A DNA stretch of 64,000 nucleotides, from NCBI GenBank assembly GCA_016125225.1, contig WGME01000004.1:62001-126000 (forward strand), written 5' to 3'. The translations under genes and the position numbers were made by a program. Under the pieces are notes generated by a model, which ran no database searches, had not been told where the DNA came from, and was given only the letters and a program-made list of their open reading frames with translations. Shown in pieces: positions 1 to 9,752 of this stretch. This DNA is from a bacterium. GTDB lineage: Bacteria; Planctomycetota; Planctomycetia; Planctomycetales; Planctomycetaceae. The stretch's first letter is position 1. The number at the start of each line of letters is the position of its first letter.

Positions 1-2
1 GC

Positions 3-134
3 TCTGAAGAAAAAGTGCTCATGCTCGCGGCTCGTTATGCCGCTGGCGTCCCGCTGTGGCATGATCGTGACTGCTACGATCATGGTCCGGGGGGTTCTGG
101 CCGCCTGTTCATGCCGCCTGTGACCAAGAACTAG
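3..134 (+). CDS. C-terminal end of an unidentified protein (partial)
   Basis: An open frame enters from the left edge (frame beginning at base 3) and stops with TAG at 132-134. It gives 43 residues that include AARYAAGVPLWHDRD and end in PPVTKN. The other two forward frames are blocked: one stops at once, the other ends in TGA at 121-123. A clean intrinsic-terminator-like hairpin follows 21 bases later, which supports this as a real gene end. I do not recognise the family, and the fragment is too short to assign a function. Confidence 0.5.
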   Translation, partial: SEEKVLMLAARYAAGVPLWHDRDCYDHGPGGSGRLFMPPVTKN

Positions 135-154
135 CGGTTTCTGAAATGACAGTC

Positions 155-184
155 ACAAGCCCGGTCGACCCTGACCGGGCTTGT
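155..184 (+). terminator. Strong inverted repeat, probable terminator
   Basis: Twelve perfectly paired bases (ACAAGCCCGGTC / GACCGGGCTTGT) enclose a 6-base loop. It sits just after the TAG at 132-134 and ahead of glgX. Only a weak T-rich tail (TTCCATTT) follows, so it could end the upstream transcript or act as a bidirectional hairpin. Confidence 0.75.
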
Positions 185-262
185 TCCATTTCCAGAGCTG
201 ACTAAGATCACTTCCAGACGCTCACCGATCTGATAAACCGTTCACGCAAGAAGGGCCGATGA

Positions 263-2443
263 ATGCGTGTTTGGCCGGGAAATCCTTATCCGCTGGGTGC
301 CACCTGGGATGGTGGAGGCACGAACTTCGCGATCTTCTCGGAACATGCGGATTCCATCGATCTCTGTCTCTTCAATTCCCCCGAAGATACGCAGGAAAGC
401 CATCGGATTCCCCTCAAAGAGCAGACCGATCAGGTCTGGCATGCCTACCTTCCAGATGTCCGGCCGAATCAGTGCTACGGTTATCGAGTCCATGGCCCTT
501 ATGAGCCGCAACGGGGGCATCGCTTCAATCCGCAGAAGCTGGTCCTCGACCCTTATGCCAAGGCGATTGCCCGCAAGGTACTGTGGTCGGACGAAATGTT
601 TGCTTACCGGATCGGCGACCCGCGCGAAGATCTGGCCATCGATAATCGCGACAGTGCCCCGTTTGCTCCACTCGCCGTGGTGGTCGATCCCGCGTTTACC
701 TGGGGCGATGATCGTCCGCCGAGAATCCCCTGGCATCGGACCGTGATCTACGAGTTGCATGTGAAGGGCTTCACCATGCAACACCCCGATATTCCCGAAG
801 AACTGCGGGGCACCTATGCCGGACTGACCTCCGACCCGGTCCTCAGGCACCTCGAACAGCTCGGCGTGACCACTGTCGAGTTGATGCCCATTCATCATCA
901 TGTCGATGATCGCCATCTGGTCGATCGGGGCTTGGTCAATTACTGGGGTTATAACAGCCTGGCCTTCTTTGCTCCCGATGTGCGGTATGTTTCCAGCGGA
1001 TCGGCTGATGATGCCGTGCGGGAATTCAAGCGGCTGGTGCGGGCGTTCCATTCCGCGGGCATCGAGGTCATTCTCGACGTGGTTTACAACCACACGGCAG
1101 AAGGGAACCATCTCGGGCCGACGTTGTCGCTACGGGGCATCGACAATGCCGCGTATTACCGGCTGGCTCCCGAACAGCCCCGGTATTACATGGACTTCAC
1201 CGGGTGTGGCAACACGCTCAACATGCGTCATCCGCGCGTGCTGCAACTGATCATGGACAGTTTGCGGTACTGGGTGCTGGAAATGCACGTCGATGGTTTT
1301 CGCTTCGATCTGGCGAGTGCTCTCGCACGGGAACTCCACGAAGTTGATCGCCTGGGGGCCTTCTTTGACATTATTCACCAGGACCCGATTCTCAGTCAGG
1401 TGAAGCTGATCGCCGAGCCGTGGGATGTTGGGCCCGGTGGCTACCAGGTCGGCAACTTCCCCGTCTTGTGGACCGAATGGAATGGAAAGTATCGCGATTG
1501 CGTGCGACGCTTCTGGAAAGGGGACGGGGGCACTGCGGGAGAACTGGCCTCGCGGTTGAGTGGATCGAGTGATCTGTATGAGCACAGCGGTCGCCGACCG
1601 CATGCAAGCATCAATTTCGTCACTTGTCACGATGGTTTCACCCTCACGGACCTCGTGAGCTATAACGACAAGCACAATCTGGCGAACGGTGAAGAGAATC
1701 GCGATGGTGCGAACGACAACCATAGCTGGAACTGTGGCATCGAAGGCGAAACCGATAATCCGGAGATTCTGGCGTTGCGGGTCCAGCAGCGCCGGAATCT
1801 GCTAGCCACCCTGATTCTCTCTCAGGGTGTGCCGATGATTCTCGCGGGTGACGAACTCGGGCAGTCACAGCAGGGGAACAACAATACTTATTGTCAGGAC
1901 AACGAACTGAGCTGGATCGACTGGTCCATCTCGCCGGAAAAGCTGGAGTTCTTCCAGTTTGTCCGTCACCTCATTCAACTGCGGGCCGACCAACCGGTAC
2001 TGCGTCGGCGGCAGTTCTTCCAGGGGCGTCCCATTCGCGGCAGCGATATCAAGGATCTGTTGTGGCTGGCCCCATCCGGTCTGGAGATGACCGACGAAGA
2101 CTGGAATGTCGGTTTTGCCCGGTGTCTGGGGATGTTGCTGACGGGTGATGCCATTCCGGAGACCGATGCCCGTGGTCGACCGATCAAAGGTGACACGCTG
2201 CTGATTCTGCTCAACGCGCATCACGAGCCAATCTCGTTCAAGTTGCCTGTGCTGGCCCGGGTGCAGCGTTGGGAGATGTTGGTCGATACCGCCTTGCCGA
2301 CCCCGCCGGTTCCCCGGAAGCTGCGTCTCACCAGTTACGAACTCAAGGCCCGGTCACTGGTAGTCATACGACCCGTGGTGAATCCGAAGAAGGTGATTCG
2401 CAAAGTCCGCACGATCATTGAGTCGCTGTCGAAACCGGAATGA
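263..2443 (+). CDS. glgX: Glycogen debranching enzyme GlgX (GH13 isoamylase type)
   Basis: This 726-residue enzyme should hydrolyse alpha-1,6 branches of glycogen or limit dextrin in the cytoplasm. The N-terminus ([20 protein letters not shown]) is the CBM48-like start typical of GlgX/TreX. The four GH13 regions are visible in order: [10 protein letters not shown] near residue 272, GFRFD with the nucleophile Asp349, AEPWD with the acid/base Glu385, and CHDG with the stabilising Asp457. Length matches the family (about 650-750 aa). The ATG at 263 is preceded by an AAGAAGG ribosome-binding site. glgC lies 10 kb downstream on the other strand, so both fit glycogen turnover without being one operon. 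Isoamylase or TreX-like transferase activity is possible within the same family. Confidence 0.95.
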   Translation: MRVWPGNPYPLGATWDGGGTNFAIFSEHADSIDLCLFNSPEDTQESHRIPLKEQTDQVWHAYLPDVRPNQCYGYRVHGPYEPQRGHRFNPQKLVLDPYAKAIARKVLWSDEMFAYRIGDPREDLAIDNRDSAPFAPLAVVVDPAFTWGDDRPPRIPWHRTVIYELHVKGFTMQHPDIPEELRGTYAGLTSDPVLRHLEQLGVTTVELMPIHHHVDDRHLVDRGLVNYWGYNSLAFFAPDVRYVSSGSADDAVREFKRLVRAFHSAGIEVILDVVYNHTAEGNHLGPTLSLRGIDNAAYYRLAPEQPRYYMDFTGCGNTLNMRHPRVLQLIMDSLRYWVLEMHVDGFRFDLASALARELHEVDRLGAFFDIIHQDPILSQVKLIAEPWDVGPGGYQVGNFPVLWTEWNGKYRDCVRRFWKGDGGTAGELASRLSGSSDLYEHSGRRPHASINFVTCHDGFTLTDLVSYNDKHNLANGEENRDGANDNHSWNCGIEGETDNPEILALRVQQRRNLLATLILSQGVPMILAGDELGQSQQGNNNTYCQDNELSWIDWSISPEKLEFFQFVRHLIQLRADQPVLRRRQFFQGRPIRGSDIKDLLWLAPSGLEMTDEDWNVGFARCLGMLLTGDAIPETDARGRPIKGDTLLILLNAHHEPISFKLPVLARVQRWEMLVDTALPTPPVPRKLRLTSYELKARSLVVIRPVVNPKKVIRKVRTIIESLSKPE

Positions 2444-2562
2444 GAGTTGTCCGCGTGTAAAGACCGCGATCGTCAGCCGCTACCGTGAGACGACTGGTTG
2501 CGATTGGTGACGGGCACGCAACCAGCCGCACACGGCAGCGACGACGACAGGGAGGTACGGAT

Positions 2563-2591
2563 CTGACGAGCCGGTGCGAAAGGCTCGTCAG
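2563..2591. terminator. Hairpin between glgX and a convergent small gene
   Basis: A perfect 10-bp inverted repeat (CTGACGAGCC / GGCTCGTCAG) with a 9-base loop lies between the end of glgX (2443) and the end of the minus-strand small gene (2647). It has no T-run on either side. It may serve both convergent transcripts. Confidence 0.5.
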
Positions 2592-2646
2592 TGTGAAGCG
2601 ACGACTCGGTTGTCTCGCAGGAAGAGACCCGAGTGACTCGGCTCGA

Positions 2647-2871
2647 TCAACGGCGGGTGAGATTCATACGGACAGGATTCACCACGTTCGTCAGGATGGG
2701 TCGAGCATGCTGCTGGTGATGCGTCTGATGCAGAACGGTGCGCGCTTCATAATCGAAACGTGCCTTGTGGTCGATGTGCTGATAAGACGCATCAGCGGCG
2801 AACGACAGCGAAGGCAACGCGCCAACCAAGAGGGCCAGAGTTGTCAATTTCCAGGTGCTTTTTCGAAACAT
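2647..2871 (-). CDS. Small secreted protein of unknown function
   Basis: Read from the ATG at 2871 this is a 74-residue protein with a clear Sec signal peptide: MFRKSTWK, then a hydrophobic core LTTLALLVGALPSLSF, then AA|DA. The mature part is only about 50 residues and rich in His and Arg (YQHIDHKARFDYEART, LHQTHHQQHARP). The open frame extends a further 19 codons upstream, but those residues would bury the signal peptide, so the internal ATG is preferred. It is convergent with glgX. I do not recognise a family. The well-formed signal peptide is the main reason to call it real. Confidence 0.6.
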   Translation of the reverse strand: MFRKSTWKLTTLALLVGALPSLSFAADASYQHIDHKARFDYEARTVLHQTHHQQHARPILTNVVNPVRMNLTRR

Positions 2872-3327
2872 GATTCCACTCCATGCTGCCCATTGGGGTG
2901 CGAACGCGATGAGCCACCCTCGGGGCATCGTCGAGATCGGTCAGCGGTCGTCACAGGCCGTAAGCAGAACCGATCTTAGGCCAAGTCCGTCAGCTACGGA
3001 TTTCATCGGTGTCGATTTGCAGGGCTGAAGGAGTTGGTCTTCCTCTTGAATATACGACTGGCCTCACCGGCTGGAAGAAGTGATTCTGTTTAGCTGACAG
3101 AGTTGCAAGCCAAATGAACCGACTCTTACTGGGTTGAAAGCCAGACCGGTTCGTGTTGACTGAGTCCATAACGATCTCGGGAGGCATAGACACCGAGGAT
3201 TCACACAAAAGCTACTAAAGGTCCATTCGACCCGATTGAATTGTCCGCTGTCGTCAGGTCGACAGCCGCGGTACGATGAATCTGTCGATCTTCTGAGTTG
3301 TCAGTTGTTCTGCTGAGCTTGACCCCC
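2872..3327. other. Intergenic region, no gene seen
   Basis: About 455 bases lie between the small secreted protein and the divergent 982-aa membrane protein. It is AT-richer than its flanks. A CTGTCG/CGACAG hairpin with a 6-base loop lies at 3248-3265, about 60 bases before the downstream start. I see no convincing ORF, tRNA or repeat. It presumably holds the two divergent promoters. Confidence 0.5.
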
Positions 3328-6276
3328 ATGTCTGAGTCGAATCCCCCTGCTGATGACGATGCCTTTGTCTGGGACTCGGATGTTTCACGAAAACCACCGG
3401 AACGAGAATCGGGCGAGGGGAGCGACGCCGAAACCTACAAGATTCCCGGCGGCCTTTCGGGCTGGATTCCCGGTGAGATCGCTCCACCCAACAGTGATGG
3501 CACGGTCCGCAAAAGCCCACCTCGTCAGGAGGCGTCGCCGCCCGTGGCACCGACCGCCCGCAAACCCCGCAAGCGTCAAGTCAGCGATGCCTGGGTGTTG
3601 ATGGGCTGCAACGTGCTGGTGTTCCTCAGCAGCCTGTGTGTGATGATGCTGGAGCTGACGGCCTCGCGACTGATTGCCAAGCACGTGGGCAGTTCGCTGT
3701 ATACCTGGACTTCGGTGATTGGTGTGGTACTGGCGGGGATCACGCTCGGGAACTACCTCGGGGGTTGGCTGGCCGACCGTTTTCCACGGGCCAAAGCGCT
3801 CGCCTGGATGTTTCTGCTGTCGAGCATCGCTTGTGCCAGTGTGTTATGGCTCGATCAACTCGTGAGTGGTATGCCTCGGCCCGACAACTTCAGTTGGCCG
3901 GCCTGGGTGTTGTGCGTGGTGGGCACCATGTTCCTTCTGCCTGCCATGCTGCTGGGAACCACCTCGCCGTTGGTCGCCAGCCTGGCTTTGGAGCGGAGTA
4001 CGCGAACCGGTCTGACCGTGGGCAACGTCTATGCCTGGGGGACGTTCGGCTCGATCATCGGCACGTTTCTCACCGGGTTTTATCTCGTCGATGTGTGGGG
4101 CACGCGGGCGATTATCGGTTTCACTGCGGCGTTGCTGGCCTTGCTTGCCATCGCCGTGGCGGGTTCGCGTTATGCGTTCCGGACGGGTGTCCTCTTCGGA
4201 TGGATGCAATTGCTCGCGGGGTTATGGGTTATCTCCACCATTACGGCTCCTTCGTCACAGGCATTCGCCGAGCGTTGTGAAGCGGTCTTGCCCAGCACGG
4301 TGATGGGAACTCAAGGAGGCTGGAGCACGTATGGGCACGATGTTGGACAGCAATTGCACAAACTCGGGTTGCTGCTGAAGCTGCGTGGCGATGCTCTCGA
4401 TGCCTACCACGATGAAAGCAGCTACAGCTACATCCAGGTGCGGGATGATCTGGTGAATGGCCACTCGGTACGGGCCCTGCAGCTGGATCATCTCGACCAC
4501 AGCTACTTCGACCCGACCGAACCCACAGCCTTGCACTATGAATACGAAGAGATCTATGCCGCGATCACCCACCGGGCTGCACCGCAAGATGACGGAGAAC
4601 TGAGTATCGCCGTGGCCGACTTCCCGGGTCGCGACGAGTTGGTAACCCAGTTGCCCGAAGGAGCCCGTTACGATGCGGCGACTCATCGGCTATCCCTTTC
4701 CGCACGCGAGCCGGCCTTGCTTGATGCACTGTTAAATCTGTCGCCGTCGGCGGATTACTGGCGGGCGGTGAATCAATTGTATAAGGAAACGACAGAAGCT
4801 TATTGGGGCGGCTTCTCGACGGTGACCCTCGATCAGTTGCCCGAGGGCGTGTCGATTCCCACCGATCTCACCAAGTCGATCCGGTATGACAGCACGTTGA
4901 CGGCATTGTCGGCGTATGAGGCGGTGACACCGGCCGAACGCGATACGTTACTCGCGCTCAGTCCGCAGCATCCCTGGTACGTGGCTGTTGAATCACTGCG
5001 GAAGCAATCCTCGCGGTTGAACACGTTATTTCTGGGCGGGGGTGGATTCGTGTTTCCCCGTTGGATTCTGGCGGAATTCCCGGCCGCCGAGCGGGTCGAT
5101 GTCGCGGAGCTTGACCCGGCTGTTTATGCCGCCGTGCGACAGCAGATGGGACTGACCGATGCCGAGAATCAGCGTATCCGCACGCTCATCGGCGATGCCC
5201 GGAATACGGTGGATGATCTGTTGCGGGCGAATCAGTTGCGGGTCGAACAGAACTTACCACCGGAACGGTATGACTTCATCTATGGCGATGCGTTCAATGA
5301 TCTGAGTGTCCCCTGGCATCTCACGACGCAGGAGTTCACGCAGAAACTGGCCGATCTGCTCACCGATCGCGGCGTGTTTCTGGCGAACATCATTGAAATC
5401 TATCCCCGGACTGAAGTGCCCGGTGGCACCATCACCGAAACGTTCGTCACCTTGCGGGGCAATGCTCCCGAGGGGTTATTCGCTCCTCCGGAAAAAGGGG
5501 AGCTGCCTCAAGTGGCGTCGAAGTTTGTTCCGGTGTTCTGGACGTCGGCTGGCCAGTTGGGTGTGACAGGAGTCTTGCCCAGTGTGGTCGAAACACGTCT
5601 GCGGGCATTGAAGGCCGATGACGATGACTGGCAGAGCGCGATTTCGCAATTGCAACGCGATTCACAACAGAAGCTGCCCTTGCCGATGGCCCTTCCGCAG
5701 GGGCTTCGACCTGACTTGCTCTATTCCCACACATGGCTGCCGTGTCCCGATCCCTTTGCGGGGATCGAGGTTTATCGCTGGAATGACACGAACTACGCCT
5801 TGGGATTTCGCGGGCAACTCCCCGAAACGTTACGGGAACAACTGGTCAATCAGGTACCCAGCGATCGCGCGTGGCAACTGGTCATTGATGCCGGTGCCGA
5901 GCGAAGTCAATCGGTGAAGGTCGGCCGATTTCTCGGTCGCTATGTCCACACGATGACCACAGTTTTCCCGCATGTGACGGTCTTCAGTACCTCCAGCAGC
6001 CAGCCTTCGTCTGACCGAGACACGTATGTGGTGGTCTGTGCGAAACAACCGATCGATTTGACGGATCTGGGAACCGTGTATTCCACCGATTCCGATAGCG
6101 GGGAAGACGACTGGCAGATCGCTGCATTTGCTGAAGCGGTTCGCAAGAGCGAGGGGGCACCGTTGGAATTGCGGGGGCAGATGTCATCGCTGCTGGAACT
6201 GGCGGAGGGGCAAATTCTGACGGATGATTATGCCCCAGTCGATAATCTGCTGCGTGGCGTGTTTGCCGATCAATAG
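3328..6276 (+). CDS. Membrane-fused spermidine synthase-like methyltransferase-fold protein
   Basis: This is a 982-residue protein read from the ATG at 3328; a TTG ten codons earlier also lies in frame. The first ~90 residues are polar and Pro-rich. A multi-pass membrane domain follows (ELTASRLIAKHVGSSLYTW, GVVLAGITLGNYLGGWLADR), typical of 'fused MFS/spermidine synthase' proteins. An insert of roughly 230 residues leads to a Rossmann SAM/dcSAM-binding domain near residue 560, with LFLGGGGFVFPRW, VDVAELDP and DFIYGDAFNDLSVPWHLT. The family resembles aminopropyltransferases, but many fused members lack proven polyamine synthesis, so the substrate is uncertain. It is larger than usual for the family because of the insert and a ~150-residue C-terminal extension. 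It appears monocistronic. Confidence 0.8.
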   Translation: MSESNPPADDDAFVWDSDVSRKPPERESGEGSDAETYKIPGGLSGWIPGEIAPPNSDGTVRKSPPRQEASPPVAPTARKPRKRQVSDAWVLMGCNVLVFLSSLCVMMLELTASRLIAKHVGSSLYTWTSVIGVVLAGITLGNYLGGWLADRFPRAKALAWMFLLSSIACASVLWLDQLVSGMPRPDNFSWPAWVLCVVGTMFLLPAMLLGTTSPLVASLALERSTRTGLTVGNVYAWGTFGSIIGTFLTGFYLVDVWGTRAIIGFTAALLALLAIAVAGSRYAFRTGVLFGWMQLLAGLWVISTITAPSSQAFAERCEAVLPSTVMGTQGGWSTYGHDVGQQLHKLGLLLKLRGDALDAYHDESSYSYIQVRDDLVNGHSVRALQLDHLDHSYFDPTEPTALHYEYEEIYAAITHRAAPQDDGELSIAVADFPGRDELVTQLPEGARYDAATHRLSLSAREPALLDALLNLSPSADYWRAVNQLYKETTEAYWGGFSTVTLDQLPEGVSIPTDLTKSIRYDSTLTALSAYEAVTPAERDTLLALSPQHPWYVAVESLRKQSSRLNTLFLGGGGFVFPRWILAEFPAAERVDVAELDPAVYAAVRQQMGLTDAENQRIRTLIGDARNTVDDLLRANQLRVEQNLPPERYDFIYGDAFNDLSVPWHLTTQEFTQKLADLLTDRGVFLANIIEIYPRTEVPGGTITETFVTLRGNAPEGLFAPPEKGELPQVASKFVPVFWTSAGQLGVTGVLPSVVETRLRALKADDDDWQSAISQLQRDSQQKLPLPMALPQGLRPDLLYSHTWLPCPDPFAGIEVYRWNDTNYALGFRGQLPETLREQLVNQVPSDRAWQLVIDAGAERSQSVKVGRFLGRYVHTMTTVFPHVTVFSTSSSQPSSDRDTYVVVCAKQPIDLTDLGTVYSTDSDSGEDDWQIAAFAEAVRKSEGAPLELRGQMSSLLELAEGQILTDDYAPVDNLLRGVFADQ

Positions 6277-6311
6277 CAGTAAGATAGTCTGACGTCAGGT
6301 TCAAGAAGCGA

Positions 6312-6629
6312 TCAATTTCTCTTATGCACCTGCACCTGGTTTTCCACCTGGCAAACGCCGGGGGTCGCCGCAGCGGTTTCCTGGGCCATCTGCTTGAGGA
6401 AGTACGTGGGCAGGTAACCCAAAAGGCGGATACGCCCGTCGATCAGCATGACCTGAATGTGTCGCAGTGGCTGGTAGCCGCTGTTTGCCAGACGGTGTTC
6501 GACCATCCGTGAGAGGGGGACTTCCAGCACCGTTTCAGGAGGATGCCAGCGCGGTTCGTGATGGACAACCTGATGCGGAAGGAATTCCGGGGAAGGTGTG
6601 GCCTGCGGAGGTAGAAGCGTGCGGGGCAT
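6312..6629 (-). CDS. BON-domain protein
   Basis: This 105-residue protein starts at the ATG at 6629, which follows a strong AGGAAGG site by 8 bases. An ATG 16 codons upstream has GGGG directly against it and is less likely. After a Pro-rich leader (MPRTLLPPQATPSPEF) comes a BON-like fold: LSRMVEHRLANSGYQPLRHI, then VMLIDGRIRLLGYLPTYF, then KQMAQETAAATPGVCQVENQ. BON domains usually bind membranes or other proteins, often in the envelope. No signal peptide is seen here. It converges on the spermidine-synthase-like gene with a 35-base gap. Function beyond the fold is unknown. Confidence 0.75.
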   Translation of the reverse strand: MPRTLLPPQATPSPEFLPHQVVHHEPRWHPPETVLEVPLSRMVEHRLANSGYQPLRHIQVMLIDGRIRLLGYLPTYFLKQMAQETAAATPGVCQVENQVQVHKRN

Positions 6630-6730
6630 GAGCAATTCCTTCCTGAGCGTAAGGAGAATTTGCCCGCGAAAGTCCATCCCCTAGCATAGTCAAGTCAACC
6701 GATGGGACAAGACGAATACGCCGGGATCAT

Positions 6731-6748
6731 TCAATTCTCTTGAATTGA
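6731..6748. repeat. Short perfect inverted repeat upstream of the Tat isomerase gene
   Basis: TCAATTC and GAATTGA are separated by 4 bases in the AT-rich space between two divergent genes, about 130 bases before the ATG at 6878. The size and symmetry suit either a regulator-binding site or a small hairpin. I cannot tell which. Confidence 0.35.
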
Positions 6749-6877
6749 GGAAGCACAGAGTCGCTGTGGAAATCTTCAATCGGGTAGAATTCCAGTGTTA
6801 TTCCTGAGTTCGCCCATTATCGACAGTATGGGCAGAGTCATGTGTCGATATCCCAGACCTGAGAAGTCGAGGTTTTT

Positions 6878-7822
6878 ATGTTCGCATCCGCAAGGCAGGC
6901 ATCTGGTTTTTCCCGTCGTGATTTCCTGCAGGCCTCACTCGCCACAGCTGTTCTGGGGGCGATGGGTCATCGAGCATCTGCGGCGAACCCGCCGCAACGT
7001 CCGGGTACTCCCTTCTGCAAATTGAGCCTGGCCGCCTATTCATTCAATCGCGTGTTGCCCAAAGCATGGACGGCCGAGGAACGCGATGCCGCCAAATTCA
7101 CTTTGGAAGGCTTCATCGATTTCTGTGCCGCCCAGAATCTTGATGCCTGTGAACTCACGGCCTACTACTTCCCGAAAGAAATCACCACCGACTATCTCTT
7201 GAGTCTGAAAGAACGGGCGTTTCGCCTGGGACTCGACATTTCCGGGACGGCGATCGGCAATAATTTCTGTGTCGCCGATCCGGCAGAACGGGCGAAGCAA
7301 CTGGAGATGACCCGCAACTGGATCGATTACTCGGCAATTCTCGGGGCACCAGCCATTCGCATCTTTGCCGGAACGGTTCCCAAGGGCGATACCGAAGACG
7401 CTGCACGGGAACGCTGCGTCTCCGCCATCAACGAGTCGCTGCAATATGCCGCGACCAAGGGTGTTTGTCTGGCCCTCGAGAATCATGGCGGCATTACGGC
7501 TGCTCCCGAACAGATGCTGAAAATCATCGAAGCCGTCGAGCCGTCGCCCTGGTTCGGTGTGAACTTTGACGGCGGCAACTTCCGGACAGCCGACCCTTAT
7601 GCCGACCTCGCGAAGATTGCACCCTATGCCATCAACGCGCAGGTGAAGGTAGAGATCGCCCCCAACAACCAGAAGGAAGAAGCCGACCTTGCTCGCGTGG
7701 TCCAGATTCTCAAAGACGCGGGCTACCGGGGCTATATCGCCCTGGAATACGAAGCCGCCGAAGACCCGTTCACGGCGGTTCCCAAGTATCTTGAAGAACT
7801 GCGCCCGCTGGTTCGTGGTTGA
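6878..7822 (+). CDS. Tat-exported sugar phosphate isomerase/epimerase-like TIM-barrel protein
   Basis: This 314-residue protein has a twin-arginine signal (FSRRDFLQASLATAVLG ... ASA|AN), so it is exported folded. The mature part is an AP-endonuclease-2/xylose-isomerase-like TIM barrel. Visible pieces are LSLAAYSFNRV, DACELTAYYFPKE, LALENHGG with its metal-type Glu and His, WFGVNFDGGNF, and YIALEYEAAEDPF at the end with another likely metal Glu. GAGG precedes the ATG by about 6 bases. A phosphatase gene follows after 43 bases on the same strand. Planctomycetes encode many such proteins linked to sugar breakdown. The substrate cannot be read from sequence. Confidence 0.85.
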   Translation: MFASARQASGFSRRDFLQASLATAVLGAMGHRASAANPPQRPGTPFCKLSLAAYSFNRVLPKAWTAEERDAAKFTLEGFIDFCAAQNLDACELTAYYFPKEITTDYLLSLKERAFRLGLDISGTAIGNNFCVADPAERAKQLEMTRNWIDYSAILGAPAIRIFAGTVPKGDTEDAARERCVSAINESLQYAATKGVCLALENHGGITAAPEQMLKIIEAVEPSPWFGVNFDGGNFRTADPYADLAKIAPYAINAQVKVEIAPNNQKEEADLARVVQILKDAGYRGYIALEYEAAEDPFTAVPKYLEELRPLVRG

Positions 7823-7865
7823 GATTTGTCACGGGGAATGGTTCGTTTGTCGAAGGTTGTTCGTC

Positions 7866-9197
7866 ATGCGCGGGTGTTTGTGGTTTTTTCTCGGTTGTCT
7901 CCTCGTCACCACAACCGTGAGACCGGCGGGGGCTCACGATGATCATCCCCCACGTAAGGTGGCCAATGCCGAAGCGTATCGTCCCACGCCGTTGCCCGAT
8001 CGGATCATTCTGACCTGGACGGGTGACCCCACTACAACGCAGGCGGTTACCTGGCGGACCGATACAACCATTAAAACGGCGTTCGCTGAATTCGCGGTCG
8101 CAACCGATGGCCCCGAGTTCGTGAAACAAACAGAACGCGTCACTGCTCAAACGTCGCCACTCAAATCCGACCTCAGCGAAGCACACTATCACACCGTCGA
8201 ATTCCAGGGTCTGACACCGGCGACGAAATATGTCTACCGGGTGGGTGATGGCGTGAACTGGAGTGAGTGGATTCAGTTCACAACGGCTTCAACCGCACCC
8301 TTGCCATTTTCCTTCGTCTACTTTGGTGATGCACAGAATGATGTGCGTTCGCACTGGTCGCGGGTGGTTCGGGAAGCCTTTCGCGATGCCCCGCAGACCC
8401 GCTTCTTTCTGCATGCGGGCGATCTGATCAATAACGCCAACAGCGATGCAGAATGGGGCGAATGGTTTCAAGCGGGCGGCTGGGCCAACGGCATGATCCC
8501 CAGCGTGCCGGTGACGGGCAACCATGAATACACCGGTCGTCTGTTGGGGAAAGTGAACGTTTCGAATCACTGGCGACCGCAGTTTGCACTCCCCGGCAAT
8601 GGGCCAGAGACGTTGACCGAAACCGTCTACAGCATCGATTTCCAGGGCGTGCGCATCATCGTGCTGAACTCGAATGAACGACAGGATGCACAAACCGCCT
8701 GGTTGAAAACGGTGCTGGCCAACAACCCCCAACGCTGGACGATTGTGTCCTTCCATCATCCGTTGTTCTCAGCGGCAAAGAATCGCGATAACCCGTTGTT
8801 ACGGGAAGCCTGGAAGCCTTTGTTCGACGAATATCATGTCGACCTGGTGTTGCAGGGACATGACCACGCCTATGCCCGTTCAGGACTGGTCGGCACGCAG
8901 AATACGGACACAGGAACCTCGGGACAGGACGACTCGGGGACGGTGTATGTCGTCTCTGTCAGTGGACCGAAGATGTATCCGTTAGGGGCTGACAAGAACG
9001 CCGAATTCGTGCGGGTGGCGGAAGACACGCAACTGTTTCAGGTGATCAGTATCGACGGCCAGACGCTCCGGTATCAGGCGAAGACCGCCGCCGGACGCTT
9101 GTACGATGCCTTCACGCTCACAAAGCCCACCACGGGACCCAACGTTCTCACCGAAGAAGTCCCCGAGGTTCCGGCCCGCATCCGTGGGGCCGAGTGA
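7866..9197 (+). CDS. Secreted purple acid phosphatase-like metallophosphoesterase
   Basis: This 443-residue protein begins at the ATG at 7866 with a signal peptide (CLWFFLGCLLVTTTVRPAGA). An N-terminal Fn3-like domain carries the purple-acid-phosphatase feature RIILTWTGDPTTTQAVTWRT. The dinuclear-metal motifs follow in order: YFGDAQND, HAGDLINNA, VTGNHEY, FHHPLFS and LQGHDHAYAR. It should hydrolyse phosphomonoesters outside the cytoplasm. GAAGG lies upstream of the ATG. The open frame extends back into the preceding isomerase gene, but the signal peptide fixes the start. The 43-base spacing suggests co-transcription with that exported isomerase. Confidence 0.9.
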   Translation: MRGCLWFFLGCLLVTTTVRPAGAHDDHPPRKVANAEAYRPTPLPDRIILTWTGDPTTTQAVTWRTDTTIKTAFAEFAVATDGPEFVKQTERVTAQTSPLKSDLSEAHYHTVEFQGLTPATKYVYRVGDGVNWSEWIQFTTASTAPLPFSFVYFGDAQNDVRSHWSRVVREAFRDAPQTRFFLHAGDLINNANSDAEWGEWFQAGGWANGMIPSVPVTGNHEYTGRLLGKVNVSNHWRPQFALPGNGPETLTETVYSIDFQGVRIIVLNSNERQDAQTAWLKTVLANNPQRWTIVSFHHPLFSAAKNRDNPLLREAWKPLFDEYHVDLVLQGHDHAYARSGLVGTQNTDTGTSGQDDSGTVYVVSVSGPKMYPLGADKNAEFVRVAEDTQLFQVISIDGQTLRYQAKTAAGRLYDAFTLTKPTTGPNVLTEEVPEVPARIRGAE

Positions 9198-9299
9198 AAC
9201 TAGATCGAATCGCCCCGGCATCCGAGCGCCGTTGACTGCGTATGCGGCCGCCATGCCAGACATGGCACAACATCGACGTCGGATTCCGGAGCCTTTGGG

Positions 9300-9752
9300 T
9301 TACGATTGCGTGGTCTTCGCCTTTTCCTGCGCGGCCTTGCGTCGGGCTTCCAGGCGTTGACGTTCCTTTTCCCGTTGAGCGGCACGGGCTTCACGGCGTT
9401 GCTCATTCAACTCCGTTTGCCGTCGCAACTGGGTCGCCTGTTGTTGCGCCAACTGTTGCTGCTGGCGTTGCAACGCAGCGAAGTATTGCTGTTGCTGCTG
9501 CTGGCGAATCTGCTGCACCTGTTGCACCAGTTGAATGGCCGCCAGGGCCTCGCTCACGCTAGTGGTGCTGCTGGAACTCGCGGTTCCCGTGCTCGTTCCC
9601 GTACTGCTACTGGCCGCAGAGCCACCACCACTACCTCCGCCGCCTCCCATACATTGAGCATGGGCCGCGGTGGTTCCAATCAGGCTCACCGCCATCGCCA
9701 ACATCAGCGATGACCAGCGGCCAATCCCCCAGGTACGTACCTTCCTCGTCAT
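9300..9752 (-). CDS. Secreted Gly/Ser- and Gln-rich coiled-coil protein
   Basis: This 150-residue protein has a clear signal peptide (WSSLMLAMAVSLIGTTAAHA|Q). A low-complexity Gly/Ser/Thr stretch follows (residues ~35-65), then a Gln-rich segment (~75-110), then a highly charged Arg/Glu/Lys helix (~110-145) likely to form a coiled coil. The ATG at 9752 follows AAGGTG. The plus strand over the Gln tract also looks open, but this is a by-product of the CAG/CAA repeats; the signal peptide supports the minus strand. No family is recognised. A structural envelope role is possible but unproven. Confidence 0.65.
   Translation of the reverse strand: MTRKVRTWGIGRWSSLMLAMAVSLIGTTAAHAQCMGGGGGSGGGSAASSSTGTSTGTASSSSTTSVSEALAAIQLVQQVQQIRQQQQQQYFAALQRQQQQLAQQQATQLRRQTELNEQRREARAAQREKERQRLEARRKAAQEKAKTTQS

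Noticed and set aside
2990-3208. Short minus-strand ORF of 72 codons in the gap before the membrane protein
   Set aside because: No signal peptide, ribosome-binding site or family resemblance; composition fits non-coding DNA.
9440-9540. Short tandem-like CAG/TTG repeats that might suggest a CRISPR or satellite
   Set aside because: They are codon repeats for Gln within a coding region, with no spacer structure.
9306-9713. Plus-strand open frame over the Gln-repeat gene
   Set aside because: A Leu-rich frame generated by CAG/CAA repeats. The signal peptide and ribosome-binding site are on the minus strand.
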